Shown: one piece after another, positions 45,496-56,611 of the stretch
Position numbering within the stretch: position 1 is the stretch's first letter
How the letters are laid out: each line of letters opens with the position of its first letter
NCBI GenBank assembly: GCA_037043455.1
Contig: JAWPHD010011289.1
Span: 21,317 to 85,316, forward strand
DNA from: Cyrtodaria siliqua
Lineage: Eukaryota; Mollusca; Bivalvia; Adapedonta; Hiatellidae
Direction of reading: 5' to 3'
Length of the DNA: 64,000 nucleotides
Notes under the pieces: model-generated
The model's input: the letters and a program-made list of their open reading frames with translations, nothing else
What the model was told of the DNA's origin: nothing
Database searches by the model: none
Position numbers and translations under genes: made by a program

Positions 45496-46440
45496 CAGAG
45501 TGTGTTTAAAATGTGTACATGTACAGTGTGTTTACAATGTGTACATGTATTGTGTGTTTACAATGTGTGCATGTACAGAGTTTTTTTTGCAATGTGTACA
45601 TGTACAGCGTGTTTACAATGTGTACATGTACTGTGTGTGTTTACAATATGTGCATGTATAGAGTGTGTTTACAATGTGTACATGTACAATGAGATTACAA
45701 TGTGTACATGTACAGAGTGTGTTTACAATGTGTACATGTACAATGTGATTACATTGTGTACATGTACAGAGTGTGTTTACAATGTGTACGTGTACAGTGT
45801 GTTTACTTGTACAGTGTGTTTACAATGTGTGCATGCACATAATGTGTTTACAATGTGTGCATGTACAAGGTGTGTTTACAATGTGTACTTGTACAGTGTG
45901 TTTACTTGTACAGTATGTTTACAATGTGTGCATGCACATACTGTGTTTACAATGTGTGCATGTACAAAGTGTGTTTACAACGTGTACATGTACAGTGTGT
46001 TTACAATGTGTACATGTACACATTGTGTTTACAATGTGTACATGTACTGTTTACAATGTGTACATGTACATAGTTTGTTTACAATGTGTACATGTACTGT
46101 TTACAATGTGTACATGTACATAGTGTGTTTACAATGTGTACTTGTACAGAATATATTTACAATGTGTACATGTACATAGTGTGTTTACAATGTGTACATG
46201 TACTGTTTACAACGTGTACATGTACATAGTGTGTTTACAATGTGTACATGTACAGTGTGTGTTTACAATGTGTACATGTACAGAATGTGTTTACAATGTG
46301 TACATGTACAGTGTGTGTTTACAATGTGTACATGTACATAGTGTGTTTACAATGTGTGCATATACAGAGTGTGTTTACAATGTGTACATGTACACTGTGT
46401 TAACCTTGTGTTAGCAATGTGTAGCCTTTACCTTACAATG
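45496..46440. repeat. 26-28-bp minisatellite, block 2
   Basis: Continuation of the array, with more regular TGTACATGTACA cores than block 1 and some shortened units (ACATGTACTGTTTACAATGT near 46040-46210). Confidence 0.93.
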
Positions 46441-46789
46441 AGTACACATGCACTTTTTATCGGAAATAAAATCTGTATTGAATATACGCGATTAAGAGTA
46501 CAATGGAATGTAAACCCCCACTGTATAATATACACTAATGGATTATCGGTTAATACTTGGTATAGGCTGATTGTATTAATATAGTTTCTGACATTTTAGA
46601 AGAGCTTAAAGTACGTCAAGTGGTTTATCCCTTTATCTTAACCCAGCGCGCTAAGATAAATAAAATATTTAAATACAGACATTAAGATAATTTAGAGCAA
46701 CACAAATGGGATCCGAGCTTGATTTTAGGAGATAATAATATTCTAGTTTATTCCAAAGGGAATAGTTCATTTTATACACTTTACACGGT

Positions 46790-46925
46790 TTCCTCTTTCA
46801 ATTTTTCGGCTAGCGAGGCCTTTATCAAGACTCGTAAAACATAGATGTTTGTGACCTTAACGTTTTTAACTGTTCGCACACAGCAGACAAGCACATGGCG
46901 TTTTATGAGTCTTGATAAAGGCATC
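46790..46925. repeat. Inverted repeat CCTTTATCAAGACTCGTAAAA
   Basis: GCCTTTATCAAGACTCGTAA near 46819 is reversed as TTATGAGTCTTGATAAAGGC ending at 46922, with a ~65-bp loop. Possibly a foldback element scrap. Confidence 0.7.
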
Positions 46926-47893
46926 GTTAGGATGAAAATTTGAGCAAATTGTCTAAATTGTACAAAATTATAATTTAATACGATATAAACGGACTGGAGA
47001 CAAAGTGTCTTCACGTGTGAAATATATGTGTGTTCACAATAATTAATAATAATAATAACGTTATTTACAATAATCCCTTTAACGTTAATATTTATAAAGT
47101 TGTACAAACTAGTACATGTCATCTCGTGATATATCACCATGTTGTAGTTCAGTCCGGAGACCTTTTATTAGGATTTATTATAGCAGGAAACACTAAAATA
47201 ACTTCAAGAATATAAAACACGTATTGATAACGTACATGCATAAGGCCATAATAAGTTAACTGCTAGATTCCCACCCCGCCCGTCCCCGTTTTTTTTATGC
47301 CGCCCCGTTATTTTTATTTTTCAAAAACAACAACAAAACCCCCCAACAAATTGCTGAAACTATGAAACGCTATTGAAAATGTGTTTTCAATCTTGGAAGT
47401 ACTCAGTAGTTAGTATGTTTTATTATTTTTGCCTTTCCAATTGTTGTATAAAATAAAATAAATATTTATTTTTTTCACCTCCACCCCTATTTTGAACTAA
47501 ATTTGGATGAGAAACTAGCAATTAATTTATTATGACCTAACTGACAACAACAACATCCAGTTTCATGCCAACAGGAATAAATAATATAACGGCGGTGTTG
47601 CATTTGTTCAAGTATGTCATTTTACAATGAGACGGCGGGATAGGTAGTCACTGCGTATTATTCTTCATCATGCATGCACTTCTTTCCCATCCATAACAGT
47701 AAAATGGTAGAACTTTCCAAGAAGTAGTGCCAGCTCCTTGTGAATATTGTTACAAAAAGGGCATGCAAAAAATAGAACAGAAGAACCTAACACGTTTACT
47801 TTAGTGTTGGTTAGAACATACAATTGATGTGATGGGGGGAATACTCGCTTACGACAAATATTCTGTGAAGACAACATAATATCAATATCTTAC

Positions 47894-47932
47894 CACTAGA
47901 TTTTGGTTTAACTATCGTTATTTTTCTACGAC
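47894..47932 (-). CDS. STMND1: Candidate 39-nt microexon of the stathmin gene
   Basis: On the minus strand GTTTGCGTTTGCAG precedes 39 nt followed by G|GTAAGA, the same donor word as the first exon. With the incoming phase-1 base it reads G-RRKITIVKPKSS and hands on one base, so phase is 1 on both sides and the length is a multiple of three. Inclusion inserts 13 basic residues between ...KERDDL and ELGITGV without changing the downstream frame; skipping also keeps frame. There are no stops in the used frame. Either a cassette or a constitutive microexon is possible. It was found by eye from splice signals and phase, so transcript evidence is needed. Confidence 0.6.
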
Positions 47933-48419
47933 CTGCAAACGCAAACAACACTCATTCAGTTTGTAATGCTGTTAAAATGCCATTTCAGATGCTAAATGGA
48001 AAGCGGAAAGGCATACTTTGTCTTACACGGAGGTAAAATATCGTTTTTCTTACAAGGGGGCAATGCATAGTTTGTCTTGCAATAAATAAGTACCGACAAT
48101 ATTTCGGTCCCACAAAGAACGTTGATATTCATATCTTTGGTTGCGTTGGGTGGATGGGGTGGAGGTAGGGGCGGGGGTTCAACATGCGTTAAATACAGTA
48201 AGCAGTAACATGTTGGTAAAATGTTGTAACGTGACTCTGTAAACACACAAATGAATAAATACAGTATAAATACTCTTTCCATGACAAATACTATCATGAC
48301 AAGTAAGTTACTATTTAATGAAATAACCACCACGCGCAGTATGTTAGTTTTGTTTAATAACAGAGTGTGCATTTTCTCGATAAATTGAAAGGACCCACAC
48401 CCAATTATACCCTAAATGG

Positions 48420-48475
48420 GTGTATGTATTTTGAGGAGTGGGGTGGGTGGGTGTGTGTGGGGGTAGGGGGTGTTC
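48420..48475. repeat. GT/GGGTG-rich simple sequence
   Basis: GGAGTGGGGTGGGTGGGTGT and GGGGGTAGGGGGTG, immediately downstream (minus-strand sense) of the first stathmin donor. Confidence 0.7.
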
Positions 48476-48493
48476 AGTAACTGGTTATCTTAC

Positions 48494-48827
48494 CTAAGTC
48501 ATCTCGCTCCTTGAACCCGTCTTCAATTTGTCGAACTTTATCAGGATCCGAATATTCTGTTATAAATCCGTGATTCTCTTCTCCTAAGTCACCAAGACCC
48601 GAATCGTTGCTCTTCTTTGACCCCGCGGAACCCCCGCGGTCCGAGTCTAGTGACCTATCATCATCCAGCGACACATTAGACCCCAACGATTTCTTGCTTT
48701 TTGAAGATTTACTTCGTTTAGTCTTGTCAATGTTTTCCTTCAAACTACCACTCTTTTTTAGGTTCGAACTTTTCTCTGTTGTGTCCATCGGCTGCACCTT
48801 AACTTGCTTTGATTGCTTGCAACCCAT
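48494..48827 (-). CDS. STMND1: Stathmin-domain protein, first coding exon with MGC N-terminus
   Basis: The ATG at 48827 has AAC at -3 to -1 and G at +4, and an in-frame TAG sits 21 nt upstream (48846-48848), so the start is well supported. MGCKQSKQVKVQ fits an N-myristoylation site (Gly2) with adjacent Cys3 for palmitoylation. A Ser/Lys-rich disordered stretch follows (KTKRSKSSKSKKSLGSNVSL), then acidic DDDRSLDSDRGGSAGSKKSN and EENHGFITEYSDPDKVRQIE, ending KERDDL plus one base at G|GTAAGA (phase 1). An MGC start is also my recollection of vertebrate STMND1. Predicted role: place a tubulin-binding helix on membranes. 111 full codons here; the total protein is 317 residues, or 330 with the microexon. 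Confidence 0.85.
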
Positions 48828-48849
48828 GTTGTTATCTTGGAATTTCTAG

Positions 48850-50390
48850 ATATTTAATTGTGTTATTTGTTTTTTTACATGTATATGAATATGAATAATA
48901 ATACCATATACAGGTGTACTCCTTTTTATATATCCATTTTGTTTACTCATACACTTTTACACAGTTAAAAACGTCCTTCATTTATTTAATGATTATAATT
49001 TAAATTCTTTTAAATATTTAAAATGTCTGTCCTAGACAAATGAAGTTCTTCTTTCAGCATATTCCTTCATGAGTGAAAGTCCTTAATCCATTACCCATGT
49101 ATTTAATCTTTATTCGGATAGCTTCTGTTTAACGTTTACCCGTATCTAGGAAAATATTGAATGGTTGTTAGGACGCCATTACGCTTTTAAATGTCTCCAT
49201 AGACTTATCACAACATCGGACTTATTCGGATCGATATTCGGTAAAGTCCGGTCATTGGATTATCGTCAAAGGCGAGTGTATATCACACGTTAATACAATT
49301 GTTGAAATCGATACTGTTATAATATTTATTAGCTGACACTATGTATTGAATTCTACGTATCCGTTTGACAGTTGTGAAACATATTATTCTTAAGCAATGA
49401 CAAAACGGGGTTAAGTTAAATTAAATGAAATGGGACGTTAAATACCATATTAGGTTATATTGGGACAGCAACCTCAGAGGGAGCTGAGATGATGTTTTTA
49501 TTCAGTAGGGCTATTCTCTTGTAATTATTCTAATGAATGAAACCATGGTAATCGTGACAGAATTTGAGATTACATTTTCATGAATCCTCCTAAAAATCGA
49601 AAGCGAAATCTATGCGTAAATCACTGGACCAGAAAGCTCCAAAAATACGTGTTGGCTGCTTAAGAACACTATCTGAACTTAATATTAAAACTTGAATGTT
49701 TTTCCATCTACCCAAAATCGTATAACCATCCCTCCATCCCACTCCCGCCCACTCAACTGAAGTGCTTAAACACATTCTAAGATTAATTCACCTGCGACAC
49801 CATTCCGCACCCACACCACCACCCAGTGCAGAAACGCCATCCATTCAAAAGAAGACATTTATTTAACTTGGAAGTTCAATGTTTTTAGACGTTCTAATAT
49901 AGTTAACGTTATGGTCATTACCATCGAAAACAAGGGAAATAACTAGCGATATTAATGATATCAAATAGATGAAATAACTGATATCGTATGTGAATTGTTG
50001 ATATCACGCTTTTTAATACACGATAGCGCGTATTGAATAGCGGTACTACAAAATGTGGCATATTTTGTAAATCTGGATGCAGTATAGTACCATTTAAAAA
50101 GAGATCCCATACGAGCCGTCTTTTGCTGACAATTTTAAAAAACAATCTGAAAACACATGTACAGTCTGGCATTCGGTAGCGAATTCTTATATTATGTTCG
50201 ACAGCGAATCTTCTGTATGTTTCTGGTAAATCTTACGTCAATTACTATAAAGTTTAATATCAAAAATACATGTAAGATGAAAGGTATGAGCGTACATACA
50301 TTAGTTAAGAATAAACGTACCGTATGAACATGTTACATGCACATGTACGATGAACAGTATACACGTACATACCTAATGTTAAACTTTATT
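48850..50390. other. Upstream flank of the stathmin gene; no clear promoter
   Basis: AT-rich, no CpG-rich block, no TATA placement I can defend, no recognisable ORF family. Contains the 5' UTR of the minus-strand gene near 48828-48860 at least. Confidence 0.4.
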
Positions 50391-50429
50391 GAACGAAAAT
50401 AATATGTGAATGCATTGATGAAGAGCCCT

Positions 50430-50760
50430 GCAGCTATAGAGATCATTAGGTCACAGGTCAAGGTCGTCATGACCTCATATGGACATACGGATTCCGCGCG
50501 ATAACTTGAACCTATGACACCCACTCTCATGAAACTTTATAGGGGCATTGTCCTTGGTGAGAGGAGGAACCGTGTTGCATTTGGTAATACATCAATGTTT
50601 ACCTCACTTCTAGCGAAAATGGCTTAAAAAATAACGGTAAGGATGGACATTTTATCCTACTTTCTATGAACCATGATTTGGTGTGAACAAATGTCATATT
50701 GACCTCAAATTCAGAATAAATGTTGGTTAGTTTCGGTTTGACCCAGATTGACGGCAAAAT
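50430..50760. repeat. Degenerate dispersed repeat with GGTCAAGGTC
   Basis: GGTCACAGGTCAAGGTCGTC, ATAACTTGAACCTATGACAC and CATGAAACTTTATAGGGGCA resemble the common bivalve 'tolerance to shift' repeats seen at 1-1290. No coding content. Confidence 0.5.
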
Positions 50761-50874
50761 GCATGTCACTTCATGATCGGCATGTCAATGTACTAGCTGG
50801 TTCAGATGCATTCAGTGATGTGTGTCTCACGTGTCCAACGTCTCCAAACGCTGTATATTCCACAGACATTTTTC

Positions 50875-51093
50875 TACAGGAGCCTATATACAAGTCATGG
50901 TGGTCTACAGGAGCCTATATACAAGTCATGGTGGTCTACAGGAGCCTATATACAAGTCATGGTGGTCTACAGGAGCCTATATACAAGTCATGGTGGTCTA
51001 CAGGAGCCTATATATACATGTCATGGTGGTCTACAGGAGCCTATATACAAGTCATGGTGGTCTACAGGAGCCTATATACAAGTCATGGTGGTC
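50875..51093. repeat. 31-bp minisatellite, 7 copies
   Basis: The unit CTACAGGAGCCTATATACAA plus GTCATGGTGGT is nearly invariant, with one TATATATACATGT variant. Confidence 0.93.
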
Positions 51094-51099
51094 TAACTC

Positions 51100-51680
51100 A
51101 TTTGTGTAGAATAGTTACAAAAAAAACCCGTAGTTTATGTATGTAGGCCTACGGGGTTTAATGTCGCTTTAACAACATAGTAGTTACTGATTATTTTTTC
51201 CAAACAGTATCGTCCATGTACGTCCATGAAAGCGAAACGGACATTCCGGTTATTTAAGAACTCGTTTCACTCTTACCTCCTGCAATACCAACTTTACATT
51301 ACTGGAAAAGTAGATGTAACATGTAATATATTATTGGTGCAATATTATCAACAGTTAGTTATATATATCAGGGTTTTAATATACACTATAAAAATCCTGA
51401 TTACATACAAAACCATTTTGCTTTGCCTGAATAATTCTAATAATAAATGTTACTGATTTTAAAAATGTAAGTTTTGCAGAGAACCTAATAGGACGCCGTC
51501 AGTTTTGACAGAAAGTGGAAGCAAACAGATATAATTTAATTAAACTGACAACCTCACACTGAAAATAAAACAGTTAATGACCAACATGTTAGACTTCAGT
51601 TACTACTAATTATCTGTGAGCGGTAAATGGTTAAACAGATTACCGGATAAGCGATTCTCCCCTTTTCTCATTTGCAAGTT
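51100..51680. other. MITE family A remnant and no gene
   Basis: TATATTATTGGTGCAATATT and ATCAACAGTTAG near 51325-51360 match family A MITE interiors. The ends are lost. Confidence 0.5.
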
Positions 51681-51690
51681 TTATATGATA

Positions 51691-51755
51691 GGGTTGATAT
51701 TTCGCGCTATCACCATCAACGCGGCATAGCGGGTGATAGCGCAAAATATCAACCC
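51691..51755. repeat. Hairpin GGGTTGATATTTCGCGCTATCACC
   Basis: The arm at 51691-51714 is inverted at 51731-51755 (GGGTGATAGCGCAAAATATC and AACCC) with one mismatch and a 16-nt spacer. A (CAA)n run follows at 51800-51820. Confidence 0.85.
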
Positions 51756-51883
51756 GCTAGCTTTTTGAAAAGCTCAGTTCTAAAAATAGTTTTTTTACAA
51801 CAACAACAACAACAACAAGAACAACAACATTTTTTTCTTGAATATCGAGTATATTAGTATGTTCGGTATCATATCATATCCCC

Positions 51884-52918
51884 TTGAGGGTGCCTCTTCT
51901 CGGGTTGATAATGTCCATTATTACACCTCACATAAAACACCCATGCTAAATCCCCATAGACAACAATGTGTAATTTCTTACTATCTTACGCGAGGGTGAT
52001 AGTAAATCGCAGGGTGATAGTAAAAAAATGATCACATACGCAGCTTTGATGCGCGCTGTTTCGGTGGCGTCATCGGCTCTGTATGGTGAAATTGCTATTT
52101 TTAACTCATCATAACTTCAAAAGTACTTGAAAAGTTCAATAAACTACCACTCATTTTCTTAGTTACATTATTTCCAATCCAACGATATAACTTTCATAGC
52201 AACTTTCTGAAAAAAAATGTTTTTGAAAAGAAAATCCGGCAAATAGACTGCTTCACTGCGCCTATCCCGTTTCACTCAAACAAGCAGTAGAGCAGTCTAT
52301 CCGGCAAAGTGAAATCTGTACAGAAAATGAATCTTATTTTTGCTCGAGGGTTTTTCGGTATAAAACAATAAATATCACATTCATGAGAGGATGATAGTAA
52401 GAATTATATTTATATACTGTTCACCGGTAAACAATTTTTATTATTATACCTCACATATGACGCCCATGCTAAATCCCCATAGACAACAATGTGTAATTTC
52501 TTACTATCTCACACGAGGGTGATAGTACGGGGTGATAGTAAATCGCAGGGTGATAGTAAAAAAATTGTCACATGCGCAGCTTTGATGTGTGCTGTTTCGT
52601 TGACGTCATCGGCTCAGTATGATGAATTTGCTACTTTAACTCATTATCACTTCAAAAATACTTGACCGATTTCAATAAACTACCACTCATTTTTTTAGTT
52701 ACATTATTTCCAATCCAACGATATAACTTTCATAGCAACTTTTTGAAAAAAAAAAAGTTTTCAAAAAAGAAATCCGTTATATAGGCTGCTTTACTGCACA
52801 TGTCCTGTTTCACTCAACCAAGCAGTGGAGTAGCCTCGGGCGATAATCATATCCTCAGGGTGAACATTCTTACTATCACCCCCTCATGAATGTGATATTT
52901 ATATACTGGCACCCTCAA
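51884..52918. mobile_element. ~1-kb non-coding element with short TIRs and internal duplication
   Basis: TTGAGGGTGCC (51884-51894) is inverted as GGCACCCTCAA (52908-52918). Inside, about 51926-52290 and 52447-52870 are two diverged copies of one ~400-bp segment (CACCCATGCTAAATCCCCAT or CGCCCATGCTAAATCCCCAT; GAGGGTGATAGTA; ATTTCCAATCCAACGATATA). No ORF. Confidence 0.65.
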
Positions 52919-53204
52919 TAGGATGTAAAATATTAAAAAGAAAAACATTATTTGATATAGGTATACTGAAAACGGTGGATATCTTTAGTAATTTAACTTA
53001 AACATGGAGGGACTTTTTTTTTGCTCAGTCTAATGAGCTAATCGGTCATGTAGCATGTTAGCGGTAAATACGCAAGTTTTTTATGCCTTAATTGTCAATG
53101 ACCATTTAGCTTTGCGATTTAGGTTCTTAATTTTTAGTACAATTTAGTTCATTTTTGACAGTCGCTATTTAGTGGTGGAAGCAGATCATCCACTTATTCA
53201 TGCG

Positions 53205-54250
53205 TAGAACCAGTACTGTATACCTCCCGCCATCGCCACTACCAAGTGAAGCCTCGACAGAAGTAGAACCAGTACTGTATACCTCCCGCCATTGCCACTA
53301 CCAAGTGAAGCTTCGACAGAAGTAGAACCAGTACTGTATACCTCCCGCCATCACCACTACCTAGTGAAGCTTCGACAGAAGTAGATCCAGTACTGTATAC
53401 ATCCCGTCATCGCCACTACCAAGTGAAGCCTCGACAGAAGTAGAGTACTGTATACATCCCGCCATCGCCACTACCAAGTGGAGCTTCGACAGAAGTAGAT
53501 CCAGTACTGTATACCTCCCGCCATCACCACTACCTAGTGAAGCTTCGACAGAAGTAGATCCAGTACTGTATACCTCCCGCCATCACCACTACCTAGTGAA
53601 GCTTCGACAGAAGTAGAATCAGTACTGTATACCTCCCGCCATCGCCACTACCAAGTGAAGCCTCGACAGAAGTAGAACCAGTACTGTATACCTCCCGCCA
53701 TCGTCACTACCTAGTGAAGCTTCGACAGAAGTAGAACTAGTACTGTATACCTCCAGCCATTGCCACTACCAAGTGAAGCCTCAACAGAAGTAGAACCAGT
53801 ACTGTATACATCCCGCCATCGCCACTACCAAGTGAAGCTTCGACAGAAATAGAGTACTGTTTACCTCCCGCCATCGCCACTACCAAGTGAAGCCTCGCCA
53901 GAAGTAGAACCAGCACTGTATACCTCCCGCCATCTCTACTACCAAGTGAAGCTTCGACAGAAATAGAGTACTGTATACCTCCCGCCATCGCCACTACCAA
54001 GTGAAGCCTCGACAGAAGTAGAACCAGTACTGTATACATCCCGCCATCGCCACTACCAAGTGAAGCTTCGACAGAAATAGAGTACTGTATACCTCCCGCC
54101 ATAGCCACTACCAAGTGAAGCTTCGACAGAAGTAGAACCAGTACTGTATCACTCCCGCCATCGCCACTACCAAGTGAATCCTCGACACAAGTAGAACCAG
54201 TACTGTATACCCCGCCATCGCCACTGACACGCCAGCTTCAACAGAAGTAG
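53205..54250. repeat. 59-bp satellite, about 18 copies, SINE-derived
   Basis: The unit AGTAGAACCAGTACTGTATA plus CCTCCCGCCATCGCCACTAC and CAAGTGAAGCCTCGACAGA. Some units lack AACCA or carry ATCCA. The reverse complement of its first half, GGCGGGAGGTATACAGTACT plus GGTTCTAC, equals the SINE core at 4970-4995 and 31530-31555. Confidence 0.9.
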
Positions 54251-54925
54251 AAAAGAGATCAATGTCTACGCATGTGAACATTGTGATATGTCACATTCTC
54301 GACTTCCCGTTTGCTATATTTCTCCTTGGGATCGTTGGTAAGTGCGATATTTTTTAAGTGTTTTTATCCAACATACATAGCGGATCTCTTACTGGCAATA
54401 TGGATAGGAGCTGTATATAAATTGTAAGCAAGGTGTCGTATCATGAATACTGTTTTGAAAATTTGCATTTTTTTGCTCGAGATTTAAACGTTAATGTTAT
54501 ATCCAGCAGTTTAACTATGCCCAAGTAGAGTTATATATATCAATTAAAGTTACACATACTATTGAATCGATTGACACAGATGCTCGTTTCCATGGAAGAA
54601 CGTATAATTGTATATTAAACATAAGTCATGATAATTATTAAAATGGTATATTGATTGACATGCCTATTAACGAGTTATTGCACTTATATACTAGTATTGC
54701 ACTTTATATATAAGTGCAATAACTCTTGAACCACACTACTTGTTAATACACGTAGAGTAATATTTCCAGATCACCAGTCCTTTTAAACATGGCGTAGGTA
54801 AAAGCAAAACACCAAATACACAACAACAACCCAACAAAAACAAAAAAGATATTCGTTTTTCGTTTTAAACATATTTATTTTACATCGATTGCGAAACAAG
54901 TTCTTGCAACTTAGATTAATCACTC
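54251..54925. other. No gene; short inverted repeat
   Basis: TTATTGCACTTATATAC...TATAAGTGCAATAA at about 54676-54723 is a foldback. Otherwise unremarkable AT-rich DNA. Confidence 0.6.
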
Positions 54926-54929
54926 TCGA

Positions 54930-55075
54930 TGGCTTCCTGGGTAGAACCAGTACTAAGCAATGTGGATTAATTATCTTGCTCAAGGATAAATAACGTGGCC
55001 GCGACGGAGGATCGAACCCACGACGACCTCTCGATCAGGAGTTCGGCGCTCTACCACTGGACCACGAACTCCAAA
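54930..55075 (-). mobile_element. tRNA-derived SINE, inverted
   Basis: Reads on the minus strand as GTTCGTGGTCCAGTGGTAGA...GTGGGTTCGATCCTCCGTCG (A and B boxes), then TTAGTACTGGTTCTACCCAG. Same family as 36087-36215. Confidence 0.75.
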
Positions 55076-55079
55076 GATA

Positions 55080-56380
55080 TTACTTTGTGTGATTGAGATA
55101 CATGTTTCATACTTTTGCAAATATGTTGACCATAAATATGTATTAGTATGCCATTGCTATATAAAACCATGCATTACACAAGAGGTCCAAAAGGACATGT
55201 ATCGCTCTACAGATCTAAAGCTGTATGGTGTCCATAAGCGGTTTTAATGACCTTTATCTCATTGGTATTTTTGTTCAGTAGAACTGGAGGTTGGTTTAAT
55301 GGTATCATTACAAGTAGTAACTGTATTTTGATTTATTTCGTGAACATATGGTATAATTAACGATTGGTTAGTTGAATGGTATTTTATGTCAGTAGTGTAG
55401 ATAAGGGGGTAACCAGCACATTTTCCTCCGTGATCGCCCCCACCCACTTGTATTTCCATCTGCGGTCGTTTCCCGAACCCCTCTTTCTGCCTCACCCACA
55501 TGTACCGCAGCATATTTCCCTCCGCGGTCGCCTTCCTCACCCTCTATCCGCCTTACACATATTCGTCGTATTAATAGAGCACATAAACTAGACCTGCAGT
55601 TTTCCAATATTTTAAAGCGGTGTAGTTGATGAATAAATAAGACATTATGGCATGGGTGGCCAGTCCATTTTTTTGCTCAGTCTAAAACATGATACCATCA
55701 AGCAAGTCAGATGGAACTGGAAATAGTCTTCATCATCACTATACATATCATGTTCTACCATGGAATATTTTATTTTTATATACTTTGATATCTCATATTT
55801 TAAATTAAAAGTTTTCCCCTATTTTTGTCCGTCTCTCGTTGATAATAATCCATTTGACCTTCTTTGGTGTCTAGAAAATCAGCACGAACCTAGTCATATT
55901 CTACATGGACTTTCTTGGTCGTCATTAATTTTCTTCTATATCTATTTTTCTATTTATTACAAATAGTTAATAGTCATAAAAGTGTGCTGTAAATCTCACT
56001 TAAAGTAAATACTACACTATCTTTTGCATATCTATATGCTTTAACGTTCTTCATGATATTTCAATATGTGTATATGTACATACATACACATTGCATTGTT
56101 CTATTTTTTTGTCAATGTACTTAGTACAACCTCACGTTCAATATATGTTTGTATATCTTTACCGTATAAATCATGTTTTTCTCATTGCCCTTATATCTAT
56201 GCATATACTTACCATGACTGACTGTTGTATATAATATTATTCATTGTATCACGTAACAAGAAACATCGTAATGTTTACGTTACTTAATAAAGAATCTTGT
56301 GAAAATCTATTTTTCTGTTTTATTGTAAAAGTATACGCCTTGACCCATCCAAAGGAATTTGTATTGTCGTCTGTACTTAT
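55080..56380. other. No recognised gene
   Basis: 55400-55560 repeats phrases such as TTTCCTCCGTGATCGCC and TTTCCCTCCGCGGTCGCC, a diverged ~75-bp duplication. The remainder is AT-rich and stop-dense. Confidence 0.5.
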
Positions 56381-56383
56381 ACT

Positions 56384-56611
56384 TTATTTTTTGAAAACTT
56401 TGGTAATGTCTATACCAGTTTTATTTTGAACTGGCATAACCCAAGCAAAGTTACTAAATACACCAGTAACAGTAAGCAAGTATTTAATACCTTTATTATA
56501 CTTCGAAAAAGATTGCATATCAACTAGTTTTAAATTAGCCGAACATATTTTATCAATTTCATTAACAGTCGCGTTGAGCGAACTTTCTTCGGATAGATTT
56601 ATGAAGTGCAT
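56384..56611 (-). pseudogene. Fragment of a Polinton/Maverick-like integrase
   Basis: 76 codons open on the minus strand. LVDMQSFSKYNKGIKYLLTV is characteristic of the integrase core (rve fold) of large Polinton/Maverick DNA elements and related transposons, and FAWVMPVQNKTGIDITKVFK continues it. The segment just before it reads SANLKLVDM where the family usually has an Asp at the first catalytic position, so the active site looks damaged. No polymerase, protease, ATPase or capsid gene was seen nearby, so this is an isolated scrap. A Ginger- or LTR-type integrase is an alternative. Confidence 0.6.

Larger units (their letters stand above)
42926..48493 (-). other. STMND1: Large stathmin intron, rich in repeats
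   Basis: 5.57-kb phase-1 intron. It holds a candidate microexon (47894-47932), a hairpin MITE (43480-43905), a ~2-kb minisatellite (44370-46440) with a non-repeat island, and an inverted repeat (46790-46925). 46950-47890 shows nothing else convincing. Confidence 0.7.

Noticed and set aside
44358..46414. ORFs up to 225 codons rich in Cys, Val and Tyr
   Set aside because: Pure translation of the TGTACATGTACA minisatellite; all three forward frames look alike.
47668..47877. 69-codon minus-strand ORF with ACPFCNN inside the stathmin intron
   Set aside because: No matching splice phases with neighbouring exons and no family resemblance; probably chance or a repeat scrap.
50748..51146. Repeat-containing ORFs of 95-132 codons
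   Set aside because: 31-bp minisatellite; three frames are open because each copy shifts frame.
53737..54114. 125-codon minus-strand ORF with VVAMAGGIQYSISVEAS-type repeats
   Set aside because: Translation of the 59-bp SINE-derived satellite; units contain indels and there is no other coding sign.
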